A DNA stretch of 53,691 bases. Source: an uncultured Schlesneria sp. (GTDB lineage Bacteria; Planctomycetota; Planctomycetia; Planctomycetales; Planctomycetaceae). The stretch covers positions 1 through 53,691 of the forward strand of contig CAIQIR010000053.1 of assembly GCA_903871875.1 (NCBI GenBank). The letters are read 5' to 3'. The position numbers and the translations under genes are program-made. The notes under the pieces were generated by a model that was given only the letters and a program-made list of their open reading frames with translations, had not been told where the DNA came from and made no database searches. Position 1 is the first letter of the stretch. Every line of letters begins with the position of its first letter. Below are positions 47,601 to 53,691 of this stretch, one piece after another.

Positions 47601-48149
47601 ACTGGCCGTGAGCCATCGATCGCCCATTTTCACGTGGACGGCGGTGTAGCCGCGCAGGACCGATTCTGGATCGTCGGCAAAGGTGACTGTTGTCACTCCG
47701 TCTTCGAGTGCGACGCCAGAACCCACGAAGCGAAGCGAGGTGATTTCAAGATTGATTCGACTTCCCGGATTCGAAGCGAAGAACGCGGTCAGCACATCTT
47801 CAATCGCTTGCCGCCCGCGATAAAGATTGCCTTCAGCGTCGACATACTCGGCATCCATCGTGAAATGCTCTGCCGCCGCTTTCGCATTCCCTTGAGCGAA
47901 CGCTGCCACGTAAGAATCGCCCGTCGCACGAATTGCGGCCTCTTCAGGCGAAGACTTCTCCGCAACCACCGATTGATCCGCCGGAGCCTGGCCAAGGTGA
48001 GGGTCGCTGGGGGGAGCTGTAATTTTTCCTTGAGCTGCCGGCTCGCCGGCCTTTTCAGTTGTCTGGTTCTGCTGTCCGTCCGCGGCGAACGTCAGCCGAA
48101 TCGCAGTGAGTAACATGATGGCAGCGGTAAAGACGGCATTTCGTTGCAT
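44688..48149 (-). CDS. Hybrid histidine kinase with N-terminal secreted SnoaL-like domain fused to CHASE3-PAS-HisKA-HATPase-REC
   Basis: A 1153-residue membrane sensor. A signal peptide (about 1-23) precedes a Gln/Pro/Ala linker and a SnoaL-like SgcJ/EcaC (DUF4440-type) domain, about 68-188 (IRATGDSYVAAFAQGNAKAA, FTMDAEYVDAEGNLYRG). A fragment typical of what follows that domain, FDWLVGDWVHEGDD (202-215), joins abruptly to a CHASE3-like helical domain (ALVDAESEARGYVVTGDESY, to about 335). One membrane helix (341-364), three PAS domains (about 390-760), HisKA with His777 (LLAHELRNPLAPLSNALQ), HATPase (NLLHNAAKYTDSHG, GGLGIGLTLVRTLVELHG) and a receiver with Asp1063 follow. CHASE3 kinases normally have a membrane helix before CHASE3; here the secreted domain replaces it. 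The start is ATG 48149, with GAGG upstream. Ligand and output are unknown. Confidence 0.85.
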   Translation of the reverse strand: MQRNAVFTAAIMLLTAIRLTFAADGQQNQTTEKAGEPAAQGKITAPPSDPHLGQAPADQSVVAEKSSPEEAAIRATGDSYVAAFAQGNAKAAAEHFTMDAEYVDAEGNLYRGRQAIEDVLTAFFASNPGSRINLEITSLRFVGSGVALEDGVTTVTFADDPESVLRGYTAVHVKMGDRWLTASVRERTVKESRQHAAQLRQFDWLVGDWVHEGDDAIVSALVDAESEARGYVVTGDESYLNNYRRLAVIVPNRMRLLNEAVADNPVERNRISELTRIVEERSSRLQDIVDARGTQGFDTAQSQILSGSGQEEMEQLRQALNQFQIEENQLLSQRNHDQEYSLYIVLAANLTAVSIGTTLTVVAWYLVERELRKRRLAEASAHSERQNLWVTLTSIGDGVIVADAAGRVKLANPVAQQLMGHPRDAIGRPLADIFSLLNEVTREPVENPVSQVLAQGKIAGMAGMTVLVQTDGTEIPIEQTAAPIRDKSGKISGVVFVFRDCSERRRFEMEISERERRFRRMFETPLIGIAVCTSRGYLMEANDVFLDLVGYQPAQLNEAALSWSSVPQGQSPLDDRARLELRESGVCKPFEKTYTRMDGSRVPVLISAARLMDEQDCVVVFVTDLTQSKNTEAALRESDARFRILSECMPQKVWTARPDGRLDYANHMLLEYAGMTTEQLLGWGWTMLIFPDDLQNHLEAWKKSLASGDMFEVEHRVRKHTGEYRWHLARALPLYQPDSQIAMWVGTNTDIHDQKQAEETLREEHHRKDQFLALLAHELRNPLAPLSNALQVFPSVQNDPASSEALLGIMKRQLRQMTRLIDDLLDLARITTGRMRLRREPIAVESVVVAAVEAVQPLISEREHQFTVNLPQEELWVDADSARLAQILINLLHNAAKYTDSHGQLSLTVERSQNDVLFRVRDNGPGISKEMLTKIFDLFTQVELTLDRAHGGLGIGLTLVRTLVELHGGSVTASSPGPGKGSEFVVELPLAAAPLDTITVEATNTTEKPLPELRILVVDDVQASAKTLGLMLRTLGQKTEEVYDGPSAITCATKTPFDLIVLDIAMPGMDGLEVARRIRAIPELSSVTLVALTGFGQEEDRARSLQAGFNDHLIKPTSLDILKEVLKRAATSGSRSDNPTINGCNHNSLPNAK

Positions 48150-48326
48150 AGTGACCTCACGATTTCTGACCATTGACGGTCGATCAATGTGTGAAAAGTA
48201 TCCTTTGAAAGTCGAAAGAAACTCGAAAGCGTCGCCCGGCTCATTGCGGATTCGATCTTATCAGTCCGAAAATAGCACAGACGAGGTTGTTGAAGCACAG
48301 CCCATGGCGAGCAAAGGTGACGGCGG

Positions 48327-48803
48327 TTATTTAGAAACATCCGGAACCTCGATCCCCAAGGCAGTGGCCAACGCGATCTGATGATCTTGTTCCTGGATGA
48401 GAATGTTTCGGATCTGTTCAGCCATCGCGAACTCGCCAATCGCCTCACACTGACGAACTCGCGCTCGATATCGTCGGATCGTTTCGTTTTCGTTGTCCAA
48501 ATCGAAACGCAACATCTCCTCTGCCTTTGCCGACGTTTTCACTGGCTTGGGAGTTGTTGTTGGCATGCCACCGAGGTAATCGATTTGATTTGAGATGATC
48601 AGTGCATGGGACAGTTCTTCTGCGGCGTGCAGTTCTAATTCGGCGGCAATATTCATGTATTGTGCGCCCTTGAGCACTTGCGAATAGATCACGTAGGAAA
48701 TGATGGCCTGGTACTCGCCAGCAAGATCCTCATTCAGCAGTTGCACGAGTTCGTGGCGTGTCACGGCCTTCGGATGATCGTCAACCAGAGATTTGTCAGT
48801 CAT
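48327..48803 (-). CDS. Ferritin-like/bacterioferritin-type diiron protein
   Basis: A 158-residue four-helix-bundle protein. Metal-ligand candidates stand in the right order: Glu30 (LAGEYQAI), Glu63 and His66 (AEELSH), Glu105 or Glu107 (NENETIRRY), and Glu138 and His141 (QEQDHQ). The two ExxH motifs on helices 2 and 4 are the signature of the ferritin/bacterioferritin superfamily. The haem-binding Met of true bacterioferritin is not obvious; Met50 is a possible candidate. The probable role is iron storage or detoxification in the cytosol. AGGAG lies seven bases before the ATG. It precedes the SnoaL/CHASE3 kinase on the same strand by about 180 bases. Confidence 0.8.
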   Translation of the reverse strand: MTDKSLVDDHPKAVTRHELVQLLNEDLAGEYQAIISYVIYSQVLKGAQYMNIAAELELHAAEELSHALIISNQIDYLGGMPTTTPKPVKTSAKAEEMLRFDLDNENETIRRYRARVRQCEAIGEFAMAEQIRNILIQEQDHQIALATALGIEVPDVSK

Positions 48804-49187
48804 GTGGATCTCCTGTATTCGTGGATTGTTGCAGGCTGCAGAAGCTCTCTTTCTGGGGGGCTCGAATCATATCGCTGAGCTGGACGCGGGGGTTGTGACA
48901 GTATGGCTCGGTACAAAAGTCCCGTTCGCGTTCACTTGGGCACCCTGGTGCCCAAGCGTGGTTTGCGAGGAAACAATTGTGTCGCCAACCGCGGTAAGCG
49001 CTACCGGCAACAACGCTTGTCACCACCAAAATATTCCTGTCAAACAAAGTTTGCGATCAATCATGTTCCGTTGTCCTTTTTCGGTTCGACAGTTCGTGGA
49101 ACACGAAGAACGCCTTTTCCTCTCCAGTCCAATAGACCTGAGAGGGCTAGGACGCTCGCTCTCTGCAATGTCGTTTGGTGAGTCGAT
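48804..49187. other. Intergenic stretch holding a TGA-interrupted small frame
   Basis: The main content is the interrupted minus-strand frame at 48867-49064, listed separately. The ferritin-like gene's promoter should also lie here. Other frames look like chance. Confidence 0.35.
48867..49064 (-). pseudogene. Possible small secreted protein interrupted by an in-frame TGA
   Basis: ATG 49062-49064, with AGGA nine bases upstream, opens MIDRKLCLTGIFWW, then TGA (49020-49022), and the same frame continues QALLPVALTAVGDTIVSSQT and a Thr/Ser/Val-rich tail to TGA 48867. Read through, the two parts make a 65-residue protein with a normal signal peptide and a small mature domain. Likely explanations are a nonsense mutation (TGG, TGC or TGT to TGA), a sequence error or chance. 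I see no selenocysteine element, and none is expected here. Confidence 0.3.
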
Positions 49188-49574
49188 TCACCGACTCAGT
49201 CGCTCGTCGGTCAGTTCACCAAAATGATTGAAGTTATGTCCGCCATGTTTGGTGGCAATATTCGCGGCAAGCATGGCTTCATCGCGATCCTCGGTATCGA
49301 TGATCAAGGCAAAATGGCCGTTATCGATTTCGACGATGCCCTGTTTCATCACTTCTTCAGAAGTTTCTCCCCACAACGATTTGCCCATCATGCGTTTCAG
49401 TAATTGCGCACCTTCTTTTCCGCTCAAAACGGCAATCGCGGAATCGGGAAATCCGGCGTAGTTCAAATCGTGAATGATGGCGTCGCATTCGGAACGGGTG
49501 TTGGCAAATCCAATCGCGTGGCCCGGCAATTGAGGCATTTCGTGTTCTAAATCATGTAGCGGCGTTACTGTCAT
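49188..49574 (-). CDS. Hypothetical alpha/beta protein, stress-protein-like
   Basis: A 128-residue soluble protein. The N-terminal part (HAIGFANTRSECDAIIHDLN, YAGFPDSAIAVLSGKEGAQL) has the strand-helix-strand pattern of general-stress or ferredoxin-fold proteins that begin with a GF....A...L..AGF phrase. It continues with LLKRMMGKSLWGETSEEVMK and GHFALIIDTEDRDEAMLAAN, and ends in a His-rich KHGGHNFNHFGELTD. No catalytic motif or signal is visible. AAGGA lies ten bases before the ATG. It is same-strand with the ferritin-like gene, which fits a stress-related group, but the function is not known. Confidence 0.6.
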   Translation of the reverse strand: MTVTPLHDLEHEMPQLPGHAIGFANTRSECDAIIHDLNYAGFPDSAIAVLSGKEGAQLLKRMMGKSLWGETSEEVMKQGIVEIDNGHFALIIDTEDRDEAMLAANIATKHGGHNFNHFGELTDERLSR

Positions 49575-50295
49575 GGTCTGTTTTCCTTACTCGCTTAGGG
49601 TGACCGACACTCGCCAATTCGCGTTTCCACGAGTTCACACGGCGGCGGGCGAACGCACGCCTCAGGATAGCCCAACGCCGAGACCCGGTCACTGGGTTTT
49701 GAACCGTGCTTTTCCCTGAACCTCTTCGTCGATGACAACTAAACGCAATGTGCATGCCAAAACTCACTTTGCCATGCTGACTTCGGTAAAATGAGATTGA
49801 AACGGCGATTCGGTACAGCGAAACGAACTGAAACCGACTTTTTGCGGAATCGTTTTTGGTTTCAGCGCGATGATGGCTCGGCGATCAATCTGCGCGACAC
49901 CACGACAACAGGGAGATTGGGGGCCGCCCAAACCTCTCCGTCATTCATTTGGGGACAGAATGAGAATTCGCTCTGCACGGGAAGCAATGGAGGTCGTTTT
50001 GAACTCCGGCGACCTCCAATTGCGGATGTTTCAAGCGGCCACTGTCTCGCACGAGACCGACCCACCGCATAGACTGCCGATTGCTGGATGACAAAAGAAC
50101 GTTGGTGAACCGCGAGCTTCATGTCTCATTCTGTTTTCAAGGCCTTCTTTTCTGAAAGCGAAACAGGTTGACCGGATTTCGGGTGGCGAACGTCATTCCC
50201 TCGTGCAGAGGCATGCGACGTTCACCGAAGTCGGATGGTAAAATGCGTCGAATTTCGATTGCCCGGCCATTGGCGGACACGCGGGGGAGGTTTCG
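49575..50295. other. About 720 bp without a confident gene, with several stem-loops
   Basis: This lies between two divergent genes. CTGAAACC (49828-49835) pairs with GGTTTCAG (49858-49865), and a long hairpin lies at 49984-50023. Overlapping frames on both strands (49791-50072 plus, 49862-50122 minus) show no family features and are probably chance. The stem-loops could belong to an untranslated or small RNA. Confidence 0.35.
49984..50023. other. Long hairpin of unknown role
   Basis: GCAAT plus GGAGGTCG (49984-49996) pairs with CGACCTCC (50010-50017), one bulged A, then ATTGC (50019-50023): 13 pairs around a 13-base loop. No T-run follows on either strand, so a terminator is unlikely. Confidence 0.5.
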
Positions 50296-52017
50296 GTGAC
50301 ATTGATGACGGAAACCTCTTCCTTCCAGAAGGTCGGGCCTTCTTTTTCGAATGTCGCTCTGCCGGCCTGCGCGATCGTTGCTGCTGGAATCCTGGTTTAT
50401 TCCAACAGTTTTGGCGGGCCCTTTGTACTCGACGATATTGGGGCGATTGTCCAGAACAAATCGATCCAGGATCTATCAAAGGTGGGAACGGTCCTGACAG
50501 GAGCGACACATGCCACAGTCATCGGTCGGCCCTTGTTGAACCTATCGTTGGCCGTGAACTATTGGTTGGCGGGGTCAGAAGGGGTTTGGGACTATCACGC
50601 CGTCAATTTGGCCGCTCATCTTGTTGCCGCCATCCTGCTATTCGCGGTCGTGCATCGGACGCTGTTGCTGCCGGTGATGGCAGGGCGAACGCAGCGCGAC
50701 GCGACGGGCCTCGCGTTTGCGGTCTCATTAATTTGGGCCGTCCATCCGTTACAGACGGAATCCGTCACTTACATTGTGCAACGGGCCGAATCACTCGTCG
50801 CGGTATTCTATTTCTTGACACTTTACTGCGTCATTCGAGGGGCTACGGGAACGAGACCCACTGCGTGGTATGTGACCGCAATTGCCGCCTGTACTTGCGG
50901 AATGACAACCAAAGAGGTCATGGTCACTGCACCGGTGGTGATTCTGTTCTACGACCGAGTCTTTCTGGAACAATCATTTGCCGAGATCCGACGAAAGCGA
51001 GCGGCCTTGTATTTTGGATTGGCCGCGACCTGGATCTGGCTGGCAGTGTTGATGCGATCCTCAAAAGATCGCAGTGGTACGGCGGGCTTTGGCTTGGGGC
51101 TGGGAGCATGGAATTATGCCATGACACAATTCGGCTTTATTGTTCGATATCTCCGGCTTAGCTTTTGGCCCAATCCGTTGGTGTTTGACTATGGAAATCC
51201 GATCGCTGTCACATCCATGGAAATTCTTCCTTTTGCGACGACGGTTTTCTGTTTACTGATCGCCGCGGTTGTCGCCTTGCGTTACCGTCCTTGGATTGGT
51301 TTTTTAGGGCTCAGTTTTTTTATCATCTTGGCGCCCACTTCCAGCGTCGTGCCATTGGTGACTCAAACTGCGGCCGAACACCGTATGTACTTGCCGCTTG
51401 CGTCGCTCGTCGCACTCGTGGTGCTGCTGGTACATCAATTGCTCGATTGGGTCGCGGCACGCGGTACAGTGTCTTCAGGTGTTGTTCCGGCGACATCGCG
51501 AGTTCTCCATTGGGTGACCCTGATATTCGTTGCCACTGGGTTGGGGTACATCACCTACCAGCGTAATCTGGATTATCAATCGGAATTGACGCTTTGGCGG
51601 AAGACCGCCCTCGACTTTCCGTCCAATGCTCGCGCCTATCATGCAATTGGCTGTGAGTATCTGAAGGCTGGGCAGGCGTCACGTGCTCTGCAGGAATTCA
51701 ATCACGCGATCGAATTGAGTCCAGATGTCATTCCTTTAATCTACAATCGAGGAAACGCCTACGTTGCCATTGGGCAGCTTGAAGAGGCGATTGCTGACTA
51801 CCGCCGTGTTGTTGCCTTGTCACCAATCGGCTCGGTCGATCAAGCTCAGGCGTACTATCAGATGGGGAACGCCTTAGGTTCGTTGGGAAAACACGAAGAA
51901 GCCTTGGAATGCTTTGTTCTGGCGCTTCGAGCCCAACCGGGTTATGTCGATGCTCAAAAAATGATTGAAAAGGTCCGACGTCACTTAGGCCGGCATCAGG
52001 AAAATCCTGACAAATGA
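50296..52017 (+). CDS. TMTC-type membrane glycosyltransferase (GT-C) with C-terminal TPR repeats
   Basis: A 573-residue polytopic protein. Residues about 20-420 carry roughly ten membrane segments. The first periplasmic loop has LDDIGAIVQN (Asp46-Asp47), the acidic motif of GT-C transferases, followed by HPLQTESVTYIVQRAESL, MTTKEVMVTAPVVILFYD and the loop PTSSVVPLVTQTAAEHRMYL typical of TMTC/O-mannosyltransferase-like proteins. Three TPRs follow (about 434-560: ARAYHAIGCEYLKAGQ, LIYNRGNAYVAIGQLEEAI, AYYQMGNALGSLGKHEEAL). Relatives transfer a sugar from a polyprenyl carrier to protein on the outer face of the membrane. I chose GTG 50296 because GGGGGAGG ends five bases before it; ATG 50305 is too far from that site. 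It is followed by the kinase/nSTAND gene on the same strand. Confidence 0.82.
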   Translation: MTLMTETSSFQKVGPSFSNVALPACAIVAAGILVYSNSFGGPFVLDDIGAIVQNKSIQDLSKVGTVLTGATHATVIGRPLLNLSLAVNYWLAGSEGVWDYHAVNLAAHLVAAILLFAVVHRTLLLPVMAGRTQRDATGLAFAVSLIWAVHPLQTESVTYIVQRAESLVAVFYFLTLYCVIRGATGTRPTAWYVTAIAACTCGMTTKEVMVTAPVVILFYDRVFLEQSFAEIRRKRAALYFGLAATWIWLAVLMRSSKDRSGTAGFGLGLGAWNYAMTQFGFIVRYLRLSFWPNPLVFDYGNPIAVTSMEILPFATTVFCLLIAAVVALRYRPWIGFLGLSFFIILAPTSSVVPLVTQTAAEHRMYLPLASLVALVVLLVHQLLDWVAARGTVSSGVVPATSRVLHWVTLIFVATGLGYITYQRNLDYQSELTLWRKTALDFPSNARAYHAIGCEYLKAGQASRALQEFNHAIELSPDVIPLIYNRGNAYVAIGQLEEAIADYRRVVALSPIGSVDQAQAYYQMGNALGSLGKHEEALECFVLALRAQPGYVDAQKMIEKVRRHLGRHQENPDK

Positions 52018-52233
52018 TGGCTAACCTTCTGACATTCCTTCTTGTGGCCAATCGGTGAACAGACTTCTACTAGGTCACGCTCGCGCAAGTAGCGTATTGG
52101 AAGGTTCTCGCGGTATTGGTGAAGGTAGTGAACAATTCTTCATTGAATCCGCACTTAAAGTGATTGAGAATGTTCCGGGGCGCCGAAAGCGATCGTCGAC
52201 TCAAGTATCCGCTTCAAATTGGCACGACAGAGA

Positions 52234-53691
52234 ATGAATTACTCAGGTATCCCGACATCGCCCAATCAGCGACCAGTTGATCGATTTACGTCGATGTGGC
52301 AAAACTCGGATGAGCAACCTGACGTCTTTTTGTTTCTGGCGAGCCATGAACGGCTTTCACCGGAGGAAGTTGTCGAAATCTGTGCAATTGACCAGATGAA
52401 TCGATGGCATTCCGGTCGGGAATTTCCCGTAGAACGGTATTTTGAGTCACTGGCAACTGTCCGATTAGATAAGCGGCTCAAACTCGGGCTGGTCCAAGAC
52501 GAGTTTCAATGCCAGAGCGAACGTGGCCTAAGCCCGGACGTCGATAGTTTCGTGAAGCGATTTCCCGAATTGGCGGAGATATTGCCCGCTCTTTTGCCGG
52601 TGGGGAATCTGCCAACTGTCGAACGGCGGCAGGAGGCGATCCGCGGAGAAGGACATCTGGTTGATGGGCGGTCGGACATCTTCAGTCTTGGAATCGTGTT
52701 TTACGAACTTCTTGCTGGTCGTCGGCCGTTCCAGCAAAACCGACTCGAGCATACGGTCGCGACGGAACTTCCTTCTTTGCGGCAGATCGATGATTCAATT
52801 TCCAGGGAATTGGAACGAATCTGTTTTAAAGCCTTGTCGTACCGAGTCTCTGATCGTTACGGAGCGGCCGCCGAAATGGCCGCAGATCTGCGAGCGTTCT
52901 TGCAACACGGCCCTGTCTCGGCGGGGCGACCGCACCGCGCTTCGGGGCTTAGCGATCAACAGCTGAGTGCCACCACAGGTCCATTGACGAACGAAGCGGG
53001 CATCCAAATCGTTCCCAAAGGTCTGCGTTCGTTCGGTCGTGACGACGCAGGCTTTTTTCTTGAGTTGCTACCGGGACCGCGAGATCGCGAAGGAATTCCA
53101 GAAAGTGCCCAGTTCTGGAAGAACCGGATTCAAGCTCCGGAATCGGAAACCTTTCGTGTGGGTGTCATTTATGGACCCAGTGGTTGTGGTAAATCCTCGT
53201 TTCTGAAAGCCGGCGTGATTCCGCTGCTTTCAGAAGACATTACTCCCGTTTACATTGAATCAACTCCGTTGGAGACGGAGTCCCGTTTGCTGAAGGCTCT
53301 TAGAAAGTCCTGTTCCGAGTTATCACCCGACTTAGGTCTGGCTGAGAGCTTGACCGCACTTCGACGACACGGCGCAGAAAAGTCTGGACGGCGTGTATTG
53401 ATTGTGATTGATCAGTTCGAACAGTGGCTGCATTCACGATCTCATGAAGATTCCAGCGAGCTTTTGCGAGCATTGCGTCAATGTGACGGAGCGCATCTGC
53501 AGTGCATTATCACCGTCCGGGATGATTTCTGGATGGCCGTGACGCATTTCATGAACGAGCTCGAAGTGAATCTGGTCCCTGGCAATAACCTCGCAGCAGT
53601 CGATTTATTCGATCTTCGTCATGCGAAAAGGGTTCTTACGGCGATCGGCCGGGCCTATCGGATTCTCCCAATCAATGCTCAAGAGATTGGA
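52234..53691 (+). CDS. Ser/Thr-kinase/nSTAND ATPase protein lacking the kinase catalytic core (partial, runs off the edge)
   Basis: At least 486 residues, open at the right edge. Residues about 21-115 are the helical region that often precedes planctomycete kinases (RLSPEEVVEICAIDQMNRWH, DVDSFVKRFPELAEILPALL). The sequence then jumps to the kinase C-lobe: AIRGEGHLVDGRSDIFSLG (Asp144, Asp148), FYELLAGRRPF and the RYGAAAEMAADLRAFL end. The ATP-binding N-lobe, catalytic HRD loop and DFG are absent, so it cannot phosphorylate. An nSTAND-type NTPase follows, with Walker A GPSGCGKSS from Gly314 and Walker B VLIVIDQFEQW (Asp393, Glu396); WD40 or similar repeats may follow outside the window. ATG 52234 is the best start, with a weak ribosome site; ATG 52294 is an alternative. 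nSTAND proteins act in signalling and conflict systems. Confidence 0.75.
   Translation, partial: MNYSGIPTSPNQRPVDRFTSMWQNSDEQPDVFLFLASHERLSPEEVVEICAIDQMNRWHSGREFPVERYFESLATVRLDKRLKLGLVQDEFQCQSERGLSPDVDSFVKRFPELAEILPALLPVGNLPTVERRQEAIRGEGHLVDGRSDIFSLGIVFYELLAGRRPFQQNRLEHTVATELPSLRQIDDSISRELERICFKALSYRVSDRYGAAAEMAADLRAFLQHGPVSAGRPHRASGLSDQQLSATTGPLTNEAGIQIVPKGLRSFGRDDAGFFLELLPGPRDREGIPESAQFWKNRIQAPESETFRVGVIYGPSGCGKSSFLKAGVIPLLSEDITPVYIESTPLETESRLLKALRKSCSELSPDLGLAESLTALRRHGAEKSGRRVLIVIDQFEQWLHSRSHEDSSELLRALRQCDGAHLQCIITVRDDFWMAVTHFMNELEVNLVPGNNLAAVDLFDLRHAKRVLTAIGRAYRILPINAQEIG

Noticed and set aside
49020-49022. Selenocysteine reading of the in-frame TGA
   Set aside because: No redox motif around the codon and no SECIS-like hairpin seen downstream; mutation or chance is more likely.
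49791-50122. Overlapping open frames on both strands
   Set aside because: Neither has a family, signal or consistent composition, and the stem-loops there suggest non-coding sequence.
50235-51161. 308-codon plus-strand frame overlapping the TMTC gene
   Set aside because: Cys/Arg/Gly-rich translation in a shifted frame; the TMTC frame has membrane segments, family motifs and the ribosome site.

Overview
The window looks like a chromosome segment of a planctomycete (Planctomycetota) with moderate GC. The basis is gene content: a DUF1501 gene paired with a PSD1/planctomycete cytochrome c gene, a sugar-dehydrogenase propeller fused to a diheme cytochrome, many small secreted Gly/Tyr/Asn-rich proteins, very large hybrid histidine kinases, and a kinase/nSTAND protein at the right edge. 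I see no rRNA, tRNA, CRISPR array, insertion sequence or phage gene, so this reads as ordinary but gene-poor chromosome with several unusual multidomain genes.

Layout. 1-1058: the tail of a repetitive secreted protein and a small secreted protein. 1160-8488 (-): a 2442-residue PUFA-synthase-like megaenzyme (KS, inactive KS/chain-length factor, AT, two double-hotdog dehydratases) without ACP, KR or ER partners nearby. 9108-16075: a polysaccharide export lipoprotein, a propeller/diheme cytochrome fusion, a sodium:solute symporter and an RpiB-like isomerase lacking the usual catalytic cysteine. 16157-20176 (-): the DUF1501/PSD1 pair. 20559-21853 (-): three small genes, one a paralog of the protein at 546-1058.

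22268-30209 (-) is a signalling cluster: a soluble histidine kinase with nine near-identical 92-residue HAMP units, GAF, kinase and three receiver segments, followed by a second hybrid kinase split by a frameshift at an eight-G run. Next come a DUF4142 protein (-), about 1 kb with no convincing gene, and then a likely operon (+) of a 2998-residue cyclic beta-1,2-glucan synthase and a UDP-sugar pyrophosphorylase, which would make its UDP-glucose donor. Poly-HAMP kinases are osmosensors in fungi and cyclic beta-glucans are osmoprotectants in proteobacteria, so an envelope/osmotic theme for 22-43 kb is a reasonable but untested inference.

43718-49574 (-): a candidate gene with an AUA start, a BON-domain protein, a hybrid kinase whose N-terminus is a secreted SnoaL-like domain fused into a CHASE3 region, a ferritin-like protein and a small uncharacterised protein. 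50296-52017 (+) is a TMTC-type membrane glycosyltransferase with TPRs. The window ends in a Ser/Thr-kinase/nSTAND protein (+) whose kinase catalytic core appears to have been cleanly deleted.

The best candidates for something undescribed are the solitary PUFA-synthase-like enzyme, the nine-fold HAMP array next to the glucan synthase, the SnoaL/CHASE3 kinase fusion, the core-less kinase/nSTAND protein and the AUA-start gene. All functions are assigned by reading motifs; no database search was run.
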